Origin: a virus
Virus record (IMG/VR): IMGVR_UViG_3300050821_001846
Coordinates: 1 to 28,843 of that record
Length of the DNA: 28,843 bases
Reading direction: 5' to 3' (one strand)
Of the stretch, positions 1 through 6,991 are shown in pieces (position 1 is the stretch's first letter; every line of letters begins with the position of its first letter). The notes under the pieces are model-generated. The model was given only the letters and a program-made list of their open reading frames with translations, searched no databases and was not told the origin of the DNA. Position numbers and translations under genes: made by a program.

Positions 1-257
1 ACAGACGCGTCTTGACCAAACACGATACCACCGCCAGAAGCAATGCCAGTTGCCGGGAAGCCTTTAGAGAGTTTTTCAAGCACATACTCAATTGTTACCC
101 TATCACTTAAAACAGCAGTAGTGTTCGCTTCTTTTAATATCGACATCGCTGGATTAACAGCCGCACCTTTTCCTAACCCTGGGCGTCCTACGAGCACTGT
201 GAAAAGGTTTGGATAGAGTTTGTAAGTTCCTCTGTCTACCCAACAATGTCTTTTCAT
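1..257 (-). CDS. P-loop NTPase, DUF3987/helicase-like, N-terminal fragment
   Basis: The gene runs off the left edge, so only about 85 codons are present. Reading leftwards from the ATG at 257, the protein has YKLYPNLF followed by VGRPGLGKGAA at residues 19-29. That is a P-loop (Walker A) motif of the kind found near the N-terminus of DUF3987-type and phage helicase/primase-helicase ATPases. The ATG overlaps the TGA of the polymerase gene (ATGA), which supports this start and suggests translational coupling, although the frame is also open upstream. Its position after the DNA polymerase fits a replication role. The exact family cannot be fixed from this fragment, and a packaging or other ATPase remains possible. 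Confidence 0.65.
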   Translation of the reverse strand, partial: MKRHCWVDRGTYKLYPNLFTVLVGRPGLGKGAAVNPAMSILKEANTTAVLSDRVTIEYVLEKLSKGFPATGIASGGGIVFGQDAS

Positions 258-2824
258 GCTTGCTGCGACAACGGTGCACGCACTCCACCAATGGTAGTCA
301 ATGGGACTTTCACTTGCGGTTGCAACCCAAGATATGTATTCTGTAACCCAGTCGTGCTTAAGTTTTCGCACCTAGTCATGTCCTGCAAGTTGTAACCGAT
401 TTCTACTTCGATTGGTATTTCAAGTGAGTATCCTTTTGGAAAATGTAAAGTTCTATGATAGGCATTTTTTAATAGTTCAACGGCGTTTAACACTTCACTT
501 AATGAATCGTTTGTTTCTAGCACGATTGAGTCATGTACTTCCATTATAACTAAACCCGGTCGGTTTGTTTCACAAAAGTTGATACTTGCTCCATTGTTGT
601 CCCCAACGGTGGATTGAGGGATATAAGAGTACGCGTCCCTAAAGACTGATGAGTTGTCTCTGTAAGGATGGAGTCCGAAAAAATCACGTTCACGACCAAA
701 GAGGTCGTATAATTTTCTGGTATCTGTGAGGGTTTTTTCCACGTACGCTTGAAATACACCTTTAATTCCTGGGTCGTACTCATGGAATTTCGAGAGGATG
801 AAACTACAATGGTCTTTTGGAATTGAAAACCCTTCCTTTGCAAGCACCGCTGCAAATTTCTCTCCACCCATTCCATAACTTCCTGCATATCTCGTCCTTT
901 TTCCAACGTAACGGTATATAGTGTTGGCATCCCTAGAACACTGGTCAAGTGGCACGCCAAAAATGAAAGAGGCAAGTTTTTGGTGACGGTCTGTACCTGC
1001 TTGCAGTTCTTTGATAGCATGGTCATCTCCTGTTTGGTCTGCTATAATTCCGTTTATAATCCAATCTTCCGCTGCTACTTGGTCGCATTGAACGAAAATC
1101 TTACCTGGACGAGCAACTAAACAAGAACGAAACTTTTTTCCTAATTTACTGTGTTTGGGAATGTTTTGACCATTCCCACCAAAACCAAGAGGGTTAGATT
1201 TACTTGAACGACGCCCGCCAACAGTGCCACCAACAAGATAGACGGAGTAGTAAACATTATCAATAAGAGTACAATCAACGTTAGTAGACTTAATCTTATT
1301 AAGCTCACGAACATCCAAAATCTCCTTTAATACCTTATCTCCCGTTGCGGCAAATAAGTTATTTAACTGTTCTTCTCCTACACTTTCGTTCCCCGTTTGT
1401 TTACTCCTTGGGATTTTAAGTCCTCTTTTCTTGAGAAGGTCGATAACTTGTATAGATGAATTGAGGTTAATTGTATCTTTTCCCAATTTATCTGCTTCCT
1501 TTTTATCAAACGCAACTGGGCGCCCAACAAGTTTACTAATCTTTTTACAATCGAACTGTAAATGTCTGGTGATATAGCGACGTAAATGTTCCAGTTTATT
1601 TGTGTCGACACTAACTCCGCGTCTTTCAATGTTAAACATGTTCGCCGCGAGTTGTTTTTCGTGATTGTAGTAAAAGCTCTTAAGATTTGTTCGTTCGTTG
1701 AACTCGATTTCTTGTTCGTTAAAGACTTCGTACGTGCAAGCGGTGTCTTTACAGTTATATCTTTGGAGTTGACTTTTCCCATCTTTGTGACTCCATCCTC
1801 GTCCTTCTTCTTTATAATAAGGTTCTCTTGTGTACTGAGCAACCATAAACTCTAGTTTGTGACTTAACTCAGGCCAAAGAACGTTATGACGTATTCTGGT
1901 ATCGTCAACCAACGAGCAATTAATTTCAAACCCCAAGTGGTAAAGCCAGTGTGCATCGAACGAAGTGTAGTTTTGTCCAATTTGAGAATGTAGTCTAAAA
2001 ATCCTATCCATAGCTTTCCAGATAAGTAGAGAAATATCAGGACTATAGTCCCACAAAGAGAAAGAAATAGCACTACTAGGATTTCTAGCAAACGATATGC
2101 AGTAAGGGACGCGACGGTGCAGAAGCTCAATATCAATACTAATCGGCTCAACTTGCTTAAAGCATTCATTGAGATAATCAAGGATTGTAGACGCGTCGGG
2201 TTCGACAATGAGTTCTCTAATTGGGAGTGGTTGGAGTTGTCCATGAGTTTTCCAATAATCGAGTTCTTCTTTTATTTTTCTAAGGAAGTGGAGATTGGTG
2301 TCTTTTTCTGACCAGTCTCTAAGGACATAGGCTGGATGGAAAATCGGAATGACGTAATGAGGCCAGTTGAGTCTTGGGCTTGTAAGCAAACTTCCTCGCC
2401 ACTTCCCAATGCCAACCTCATCAGTACGTTTACTACGTGTTCCGGGACATAAAACTGACAAAGGAGTTGCCCCTGCGGTAATAATAATCGCAGGTTTTGC
2501 CGTCTCGATTTCTTCAAAGAACTGGTTCTGATAATTGGCATAAGGTATTCCTAATGATTCCAATGCAGAGATGTCATTTCCGGGCGGACGGGTCTTGTAG
2601 GGATTGGTAAACCATACATCCTGTACGCTGAATCCAGCCTCAGACAAGAGTCTATCTGCGAGCTTACCGGCTTGTCCCATAAATGGGTATCCGGTTGCGT
2701 CCTCATCTGCACCTGGAGCCTCTCCAACGAAAACAACAGGCGCTCCAACATTGCCTCGCGTTCCGACATAGTTAAGTCCTTTGAGCTTACATAATTCGCG
2801 GAGAGCTATTTCGTATGGTCCCAT
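254..2824 (-). CDS. Uracil-DNA glycosylase-like / family A DNA polymerase fusion
   Basis: An 856-residue replicative polymerase with three modules. Residues 30-170 look like a family 4/5 uracil-DNA glycosylase: GEAPG at 34-38, GYPFMGQAG after it, TNPYKTRPPGN near 73-83, and HPAYVLRD at 163-170. The four-cysteine iron-sulfur set of family 4 enzymes is not evident (Cys12 and Cys126 are the only obvious cysteines in the domain). A DEDD 3'-5' exonuclease follows, with D231-I-E233, then NYTSFD and a YNCKD motif. The polymerase domain has a diverged motif A (D581 in CDQVAAEDW), a motif B-like RYVGKRTRYAGSYG, and motif C EVHDS with D765 where most relatives have HDE. Phage SPO1 DNA polymerase is a known example of this fusion. 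The ATG overlaps the previous stop as TAATG. Confidence 0.93.
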   Translation of the reverse strand: MGPYEIALRELCKLKGLNYVGTRGNVGAPVVFVGEAPGADEDATGYPFMGQAGKLADRLLSEAGFSVQDVWFTNPYKTRPPGNDISALESLGIPYANYQNQFFEEIETAKPAIIITAGATPLSVLCPGTRSKRTDEVGIGKWRGSLLTSPRLNWPHYVIPIFHPAYVLRDWSEKDTNLHFLRKIKEELDYWKTHGQLQPLPIRELIVEPDASTILDYLNECFKQVEPISIDIELLHRRVPYCISFARNPSSAISFSLWDYSPDISLLIWKAMDRIFRLHSQIGQNYTSFDAHWLYHLGFEINCSLVDDTRIRHNVLWPELSHKLEFMVAQYTREPYYKEEGRGWSHKDGKSQLQRYNCKDTACTYEVFNEQEIEFNERTNLKSFYYNHEKQLAANMFNIERRGVSVDTNKLEHLRRYITRHLQFDCKKISKLVGRPVAFDKKEADKLGKDTINLNSSIQVIDLLKKRGLKIPRSKQTGNESVGEEQLNNLFAATGDKVLKEILDVRELNKIKSTNVDCTLIDNVYYSVYLVGGTVGGRRSSKSNPLGFGGNGQNIPKHSKLGKKFRSCLVARPGKIFVQCDQVAAEDWIINGIIADQTGDDHAIKELQAGTDRHQKLASFIFGVPLDQCSRDANTIYRYVGKRTRYAGSYGMGGEKFAAVLAKEGFSIPKDHCSFILSKFHEYDPGIKGVFQAYVEKTLTDTRKLYDLFGRERDFFGLHPYRDNSSVFRDAYSYIPQSTVGDNNGASINFCETNRPGLVIMEVHDSIVLETNDSLSEVLNAVELLKNAYHRTLHFPKGYSLEIPIEVEIGYNLQDMTRCENLSTTGLQNTYLGLQPQVKVPLTTIGGVRAPLSQQA

Positions 2825-3234
2825 TAGATAAGTTCAGACCTAACTCTCATCAGGATTTTACCGAGATGGTTCTCACCTTTGCCGTTAACAGTTCCCCAAA
2901 AAGTATCACCCCACCAGTTACCTTCTTGAATCTCTTCGTCACCAGTACGCAACAAAAGTAGTTTTAACTGAGTGTCTCTAAATTTTAGTCTTACAAGTTC
3001 AAGCATTATGTCTAATTTTACTCTATCCCAATCATAACGCATTTCAATGACTTTGCCTAATTGTTTTGCTTGCGACGCTTTTATATTAACGAAACGCACT
3101 TTGTCATTTGGATTAGCACATTTTGTAGCCTGATAAGCATTTTCTACAGATGGATAAAGAATTCCATTGTAACGAATGAAACAACTCCAAAAGTTAGATA
3201 GAAAACGATACTCACCAGTTAGTTCTTGTATCAC
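2824..3234 (-). CDS. NADAR-domain (YbiA/DUF1768-like) protein
   Basis: A 136-residue protein with the family's hallmarks in order: GEYRFLSNFW near the N-terminus, SVENAYQATK around residues 29-38, ASQAKQLG in the middle, and EGNWWGDTFWGTVNGKGEN with LGKILMRVR at the C-terminus. NADAR proteins bind or cleave ADP-ribose-type substrates. Some members remove ADP-ribose placed on guanine in DNA by DarT-type toxins. In a phage this suggests a counter-defence role, which is an inference. It starts at a GTG overlapping the upstream TGA (GTGA) and ends in TAATG with the polymerase ATG, so it is coupled on both sides. It is slightly shorter than the usual 150-160 residues. Confidence 0.88.
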   Translation of the reverse strand: MIQELTGEYRFLSNFWSCFIRYNGILYPSVENAYQATKCANPNDKVRFVNIKASQAKQLGKVIEMRYDWDRVKLDIMLELVRLKFRDTQLKLLLLRTGDEEIQEGNWWGDTFWGTVNGKGENHLGKILMRVRSELI

Positions 3235-4493
3235 AACGCCTCCAATCTTGTACGCGCAAGCATAGCCATACTTGGGTCTTTTTCAAACAATACACTTTTC
3301 ATTCCTAGTTTATGTGCTGCAATTCCTGTTGTTCCTGTGCCCGCACACCAATCAACTACCGTTGCTCCACTTGTGCACATATCAAGCAAAAATCGTTCAA
3401 CCAACGATACAGGTTTTTGAACAGCTTGAAACTTACCTTGCTCAACCGGTATATTAACCAGATTCGGTTGGCCAGGACGGACGAAAACGGGGGAACCTTT
3501 TGCTGCAATAAGAATTGGTTCGTAGCTATTACAATATCGAGTGGTTGGATTTTCACCGGACTTTGTATTCTTTGCCCACACGAAAGGCACCGGGTTGACA
3601 TTGAATCCGACTCTGGTAAGCTCAAACACCAAGTCGGTGTATGTAATGAATCCAAAACAAAAGACAGCGAATCTGTCGGGTTTGAGTACACGGTAGCTCT
3701 CCTCAGCGATGCTTGATAGTAACTTTAAGACGTTAAGTTTAGAATCATCAAAATTCCCAATTTGGGAAGTTGCTTTATGTGCGCTCATTTCGCCTACGTC
3801 GGAGCCATAGGGGAGGTCTGTCCATATAAGGTCTGCAGAATGGTCTGGAACATTACAGGTCTCATCTTGGTCACGAAAATCCATTTCTAACAGTTGCCAA
3901 GACGGTGTTCCTTTCTTTTGAAGATTAGCCTTATTACTAACCGTCATAGAAGCAACAGCCCCAAGTATCTTTAGTTGCGTAAGCGCATTTCCTTTTGTCT
4001 CTGCTCTAGCAAGAGTTGGAAATTGCTTAATTGCTTCCGCAACTTGTAAATCCTGAGACACAGCTCCGGTAGACTCTCCCAACATAGCGGCGAGTTTAGC
4101 AACCCCGAAACCTCCTGTAGTTCCAACTTTAGGGCGGCCACCCGACGGCGCACCGTGGATTTGCTGCATTGTTTGTAGGAGTTGGGCCTTACCATTGACA
4201 ATCTCCTGCCAACTTAAATCTTTGCGGCGTATATTCTCCTCTAGTTCTATTGCTTTAAGGCGTAAGCCATCTGTTTCATAATTCCAAATATAATGTACGC
4301 CATGTTCAAGCTCTTTTGTATTTAGCCTTTGTAGGGCCGCGAATCTCCTACCGCCCGCCACTAACTTATTACCTTGTCGGGCGAGCACTATAGGTTGGAT
4401 TAGGCCGAACTCACGTATTGAGTTACATAGTTCGTCTATGTCGCCCATATCAACCCTAAGTCTATCTTCAACAAGGACTTCTTCAAGTTTCAT
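3231..4493 (-). CDS. ParB-like domain / DNA methyltransferase fusion
   Basis: A 420-residue protein in two parts. Residues 1-110 carry ParB/sulfiredoxin-fold motifs: IREFGLIQPIVL, LVAGGRRFAAL and EENIRRKDLSWQE. A helical stretch resembling a ParB helix-turn-helix follows. The C-terminal part is an amino-methyltransferase: the catalytic motif IV is DLPYG at 226-230 (a DPPY variant), and the SAM-binding motif DWCAGTG is at 381-387, followed by LFEKDP. The order IV then I is that of beta-class N6-adenine/N4-cytosine enzymes. Such fusions are common in phages and are thought to protect phage DNA from restriction. No restriction endonuclease partner lies nearby. The stop overlaps the downstream NADAR start, and the start overlaps the upstream stop (TAATG). 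Confidence 0.92.
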   Translation of the reverse strand: MKLEEVLVEDRLRVDMGDIDELCNSIREFGLIQPIVLARQGNKLVAGGRRFAALQRLNTKELEHGVHYIWNYETDGLRLKAIELEENIRRKDLSWQEIVNGKAQLLQTMQQIHGAPSGGRPKVGTTGGFGVAKLAAMLGESTGAVSQDLQVAEAIKQFPTLARAETKGNALTQLKILGAVASMTVSNKANLQKKGTPSWQLLEMDFRDQDETCNVPDHSADLIWTDLPYGSDVGEMSAHKATSQIGNFDDSKLNVLKLLSSIAEESYRVLKPDRFAVFCFGFITYTDLVFELTRVGFNVNPVPFVWAKNTKSGENPTTRYCNSYEPILIAAKGSPVFVRPGQPNLVNIPVEQGKFQAVQKPVSLVERFLLDMCTSGATVVDWCAGTGTTGIAAHKLGMKSVLFEKDPSMAMLARTRLEAL

Positions 4494-4744
4494 TATTCAC
4501 CTTTTAAGACGCCTGGGAAAGTCATGAAAAACTCTAACATCAGTTCTCTTGATGGAAACTCAATTGTTGAGTGAAATCTTTCGTATTCCATGATAACACA
4601 TACACCTGGGTGTGCAGTTATCCACTTGTCTACTTTCCACCAGTTAACTTCCAAGTTCATTATTGCTTTTGAATCAACTGTAAAAACTAAAGGTTCAGAA
4701 TTAACATCCTCAAAGTCTTCATCAAAACTCACTGTCCTCACCAC
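4493..4744 (-). CDS. Small protein, paralogue of the adjacent upstream gene
   Basis: An 83-residue protein of unknown function. Residues 34-83 align with the C-terminal half of the product encoded at 4722-5000. Both contain a Trp-rich helix, the exact motif TAHP, an SRE motif, and a closing FP-x-VL-[KR]-GE. An acidic N-terminal segment with a phenylalanine (FDEDFEDV) also matches FDFDDIV of the neighbour. The start is a GTG inside the end of the upstream gene (23-base overlap). It gives an N-terminus of about the same length as the paralogue, which supports the choice. The pair looks like a tandem duplication followed by divergence. Confidence 0.75.
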   Translation of the reverse strand: MVRTVSFDEDFEDVNSEPLVFTVDSKAIMNLEVNWWKVDKWITAHPGVCVIMEYERFHSTIEFPSRELMLEFFMTFPGVLKGE

Positions 4745-5000
4745 GTAGTACTTCAGGAAATTCTTTCACAAAATCCAAGTATGCCTCTCTTGACGTGAAA
4801 TACCAAGTGTGTTCTCTCTTGTCGTAATTAACTTGGTATAAAACCTCTTTAGGATGTGCTGTGCACCAGTGGAACATGCGTTCCCATAGTGTGTTTAGGC
4901 CACCGAAAAAGTCGCTTGGAATACGCACAAAAGCAGGCTTGAGAGGAGAATCCTCTTGGACAATGTCGTCAAAATCGAAAGTTTCTTTTTTCTTAGTCAT
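4722..5000 (-). CDS. Small protein, paralogue of the adjacent downstream gene
   Basis: A 92-residue protein of unknown function with an ATG start and a Lys-rich, then acidic, N-terminus. Its C-terminal 50 residues match the product of 4493-4744 at roughly 20 positions, including TAHP, SRE and the terminal FPEVLRGE. It is the first gene of the operon running towards the polymerase. No clear Shine-Dalgarno sequence lies within 15 bases upstream. A short inverted repeat (GACC/GGTC) and the palindrome GGTCGACC lie directly upstream instead, so translation may be weak or controlled. No known domain was recognised. Confidence 0.75.
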   Translation of the reverse strand: MTKKKETFDFDDIVQEDSPLKPAFVRIPSDFFGGLNTLWERMFHWCTAHPKEVLYQVNYDKREHTWYFTSREAYLDFVKEFPEVLRGEDSEF

Positions 5001-5050
5001 AACTTAAAGACCGAAGGTCGACCTTGGGATTGCGCTCATCTCAATCCCAA
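5001..5050. terminator. Hairpin after the broken small gene; terminator or regulatory stem
   Basis: TTGGGATTG at 5024-5032 and CAATCCCAA at 5042-5050 form a perfect 9-bp stem with a 9-base loop. On the minus strand the stem begins right after the TAA at 5051-5053. It lies 24 bases before the next minus-strand start codon. There is no U-run after it, so it may act as a mRNA-stabilising or attenuating stem rather than a classic terminator. Confidence 0.5.
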
Positions 5051-5293
5051 TTAGTGTTTGGCGAAGATTTTAAGTGCGTCTGCGAAAACACACTGAGCAC
5101 ACTTGTCGACGCGTTGCGGTTGGGGTTGCCTCGGAGGGCAATGATAAACGCAACGCAAACTGTTGTCCGGGCCTTCAGCGTACATGATAAAACGTCTCGC
5201 TTCTCGGATGGCACTGTCGTCACGTTAGAGGGACCACCGCTCCTCATGCATTACTAACAGTGGGTATTCCACCTGTAGGTCAATGACTATCAT
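5051..5293 (-). pseudogene. Small cysteine-containing gene interrupted by an in-frame TAA
   Basis: On the minus strand, an ATG at 5293 opens 22 codons (MIVIDLQVEYPLLVMH...) to a TAA at 5225-5227. The same frame then continues for 57 sense codons to a TAA at 5051-5053. The second part reads like real protein: IREARRFIMYAEGPDN, then RCVYHC and DKCAQC. If the inner TAA were sense, the product would have about 80 residues with a possible four-cysteine zinc site. As it stands, only a 22-residue peptide and a 44-residue product from the ATG at 5185 can be made. A GTG at 5317 could lengthen the N-terminus by 8 residues. The region is GC-rich (38 of 60 bases at 5281-5340). It could be a decayed gene, a sequence error or two tiny genes. 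The 77-codon opposite-strand frame at 5024-5257 was judged less likely. Confidence 0.45.
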
Positions 5294-5357
5294 GCCACCT
5301 ACCCGGCCCGGACTCACGCCAGCAAGCGGCTACCAGCGACCCTTTCGGGCTTCGTTT

Positions 5358-5960
5358 TTACTTCAAGTCAGTGCTATGTTTTTCTTGACATCCCTGGATG
5401 TTACAAACAAAGGACTTGACATAGTTTTGGTCCTTGTTTTTATCATCCTTACGAATGCCATACTCAAGCCTACCCGTCCTTCCCAACATTGGCCCTTCGT
5501 ATTTCATCTTCTCTGTGTTCTCAGGGTCATTCGGGTCGGGAATCCAATTTCCGGGCATAAAGGCCATGTCGCCTTCTATATCCATCTGTAACCCAAGAGC
5601 ATGAACGAAGTCTTTTTGAATCCATCCTGCGCTTGAGTTAAGAGAGATAAAAAGAGGAGTGTCGTTCAATCCATTTGCGTTGTTGATTACTTTCGCGCGT
5701 GGGTTGAAGTTTGTTGTATCACCTTTCTTTGCTTTCTTAGGAGCGAAGCCGTCTAGACGAAAGTCATAAAACCCCGCAGGGATTACTTTGACTCCTTCTA
5801 GGCTATCCTTAGAAACGCCCATTCTTGCCATTATAGTCTCCTTTATTTCAGTTTGAAGTTGTTTTTCGTTTTGTTTGAAGAGATACTTTTCATACTCTGC
5901 CACCACAACTTTAGCTTGTCGCCAAAGTGCCCAACATGCTCTGTCGAGTTCTGGCGTCAT
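5358..5960 (-). CDS. DUF669-like replication/recombination accessory protein
   Basis: A 200-residue protein. An N-terminal helical segment with charged residues (about 1-50) is followed by a beta-rich part starting IPAGFYDFRLDGFAPKK. It ends with a G-rich, charged segment and the motif VKSFVCN. The sequence and its position just after the Sak4-like ATPase resemble DUF669 proteins. In many phages these accompany Sak-type single-strand annealing or RecA-like ATPases and are thought to bind single-stranded DNA. This rests on pattern and context, not a firm motif. Its ATG lies one base after the TAG of the ATPase gene, so the two are probably translated together. Confidence 0.6.
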   Translation of the reverse strand: MTPELDRACWALWRQAKVVVAEYEKYLFKQNEKQLQTEIKETIMARMGVSKDSLEGVKVIPAGFYDFRLDGFAPKKAKKGDTTNFNPRAKVINNANGLNDTPLFISLNSSAGWIQKDFVHALGLQMDIEGDMAFMPGNWIPDPNDPENTEKMKYEGPMLGRTGRLEYGIRKDDKNKDQNYVKSFVCNIQGCQEKHSTDLK

Positions 5961-5961
5961 G

Positions 5962-6816
5962 CTAGTTTGTGGTGTTACTACTCACGGACTGTGGTAGCTT
6001 CGGTATAACATTACTGTTATGCTTGGCTAACATCGCCGCGATGTCGGGCTTTTGATATTGTTCGGTTAGGTTTAGTGTTGTCACTGCCCACGGACAACGA
6101 TAATCTGGTCTTACTTGTACTCTAGGCACATAAATTGTTGACGATGGGTTAAGTGGGTCAGGAGCGTTTTCTAAATGCCATACGTCGTTGAAGTATTTAA
6201 GCAATAACTGGTAGCGGGCGGGAAAGACTCCTATTTTTCCCGTAAATCTTTTCTTTTCAGGACTTGAATCTTCAGATTCTTCTTCAGATTCGTGTATTGT
6301 TGCAATGAAATGATAAGGTAGTGCTAAAAGACGAAGGACTAAAGACTCAATAGTAGTCATCTCAGCATTCCAAGCGTCAAAGTTCTTTGCGAAGTCTACG
6401 CTCCAGTTGCCGAAACTAAGTCTGCGACGAATGTCTGTGTTTGTATATAAAGCGTAGCGACCAGCGCACTTAGCTGTTGTTGAGATAGAATCATCTACGA
6501 TAGTAGCAGGTTTAACCGCGGGCCAACTAGGGTTAAGGTCTTTTAGAGTACATTCTTTTTCGAGTTTTGTAATCAAGTCTAACATTTCGTTGAAAGCCGT
6601 GGGCTGTAAATGTGGAGCAGGGTCTCTTAATGTTGCTGCAAATACGCCTTCACGCCCTGCTAAAGAACCGGCACGCAAATCAGTGTCAAAGAAAAGAATT
6701 GGTTTAGGTGCTGTAGCTGCCAACCAAGACTTGCCGGCTTTTTCTTTTGCTATTTCGAGTAGTTGTAGTTTTTGGAAAGGTTTTACTGTTTCTAGTGATT
6801 GGAATTCAATTGACAT
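5962..6816 (-). CDS. Sak4-like RecA-fold ATPase (AAA_24 type)
   Basis: A 284-residue ATPase. The P-loop is degenerate: EKAGKSWLA around residues 25-33 keeps GKS but lacks the usual leading glycine. It is followed by LFFDTDLRAG, where this family normally has a beta-strand ending in acidic residues. The Walker B-like TIVDDSIS is at 105-112, and HFIATIHESEEE has the form of the sensor strand. Sak4-like proteins are minimal RecA/RAD51 relatives that, with a single-strand binding partner, promote phage recombination. The gene sits in the order nuclease, 51-residue protein, ATPase, DUF669-like protein, which is a typical phage recombination module. An AGGAG lies about 11 bases before the ATG. Confidence 0.8.
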   Translation of the reverse strand: MSIEFQSLETVKPFQKLQLLEIAKEKAGKSWLAATAPKPILFFDTDLRAGSLAGREGVFAATLRDPAPHLQPTAFNEMLDLITKLEKECTLKDLNPSWPAVKPATIVDDSISTTAKCAGRYALYTNTDIRRRLSFGNWSVDFAKNFDAWNAEMTTIESLVLRLLALPYHFIATIHESEEESEDSSPEKKRFTGKIGVFPARYQLLLKYFNDVWHLENAPDPLNPSSTIYVPRVQVRPDYRCPWAVTTLNLTEQYQKPDIAAMLAKHNSNVIPKLPQSVSSNTTN

Positions 6817-6835
6817 TTCGCCGTTTCTCCTCTGT

Positions 6836-6991
6836 TTATTCGTGTTTTAATACTACAGTGCCGTCCTTTAAGTGTTCAACACCGATTATTTCACGGTCCA
6901 TTTGACCAACAATTGGGTTGTTAACTGTTATGACAACGTCGGCTTCTGAATCAGCATCTTGTAATTCTGCAAGTAACTCTTCAACTTTCAT
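6836..6991 (-). CDS. Small acidic protein, 51 residues
   Basis: A short gene with a strong ribosome site (GGAGG, overlapping the end of the nuclease gene) 5-6 bases before its ATG. The TAA of the nuclease gene directly abuts this ATG. The product begins MKVEELLAELQDADSEADVV and ends in a hydrophobic strand with a charged tail. It resembles small phage proteins made of an acidic helix followed by a beta-hairpin. Function is unknown. Its setting between nuclease and ATPase suggests an accessory of the recombination module. Confidence 0.75.
   Translation of the reverse strand: MKVEELLAELQDADSEADVVITVNNPIVGQMDREIIGVEHLKDGTVVLKHE

Noticed and set aside
1378-1842. Long minus-strand frame inside the polymerase gene
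   Set aside because: It is in an alternative frame of a clearly coding region and has no ribosome site or recognised motif.
5225-5227. Genome-wide recoding of TAA
   Set aside because: TAA ends many well-defined genes here with tight stop/start overlaps, so only a local explanation is reasonable.
5024-5257. Open frame of 77 codons on the plus strand
   Set aside because: It starts at a TTG inside a hairpin stem, has no ribosome site and opposes all neighbouring genes. The minus-strand frame looks more protein-like, though interrupted.
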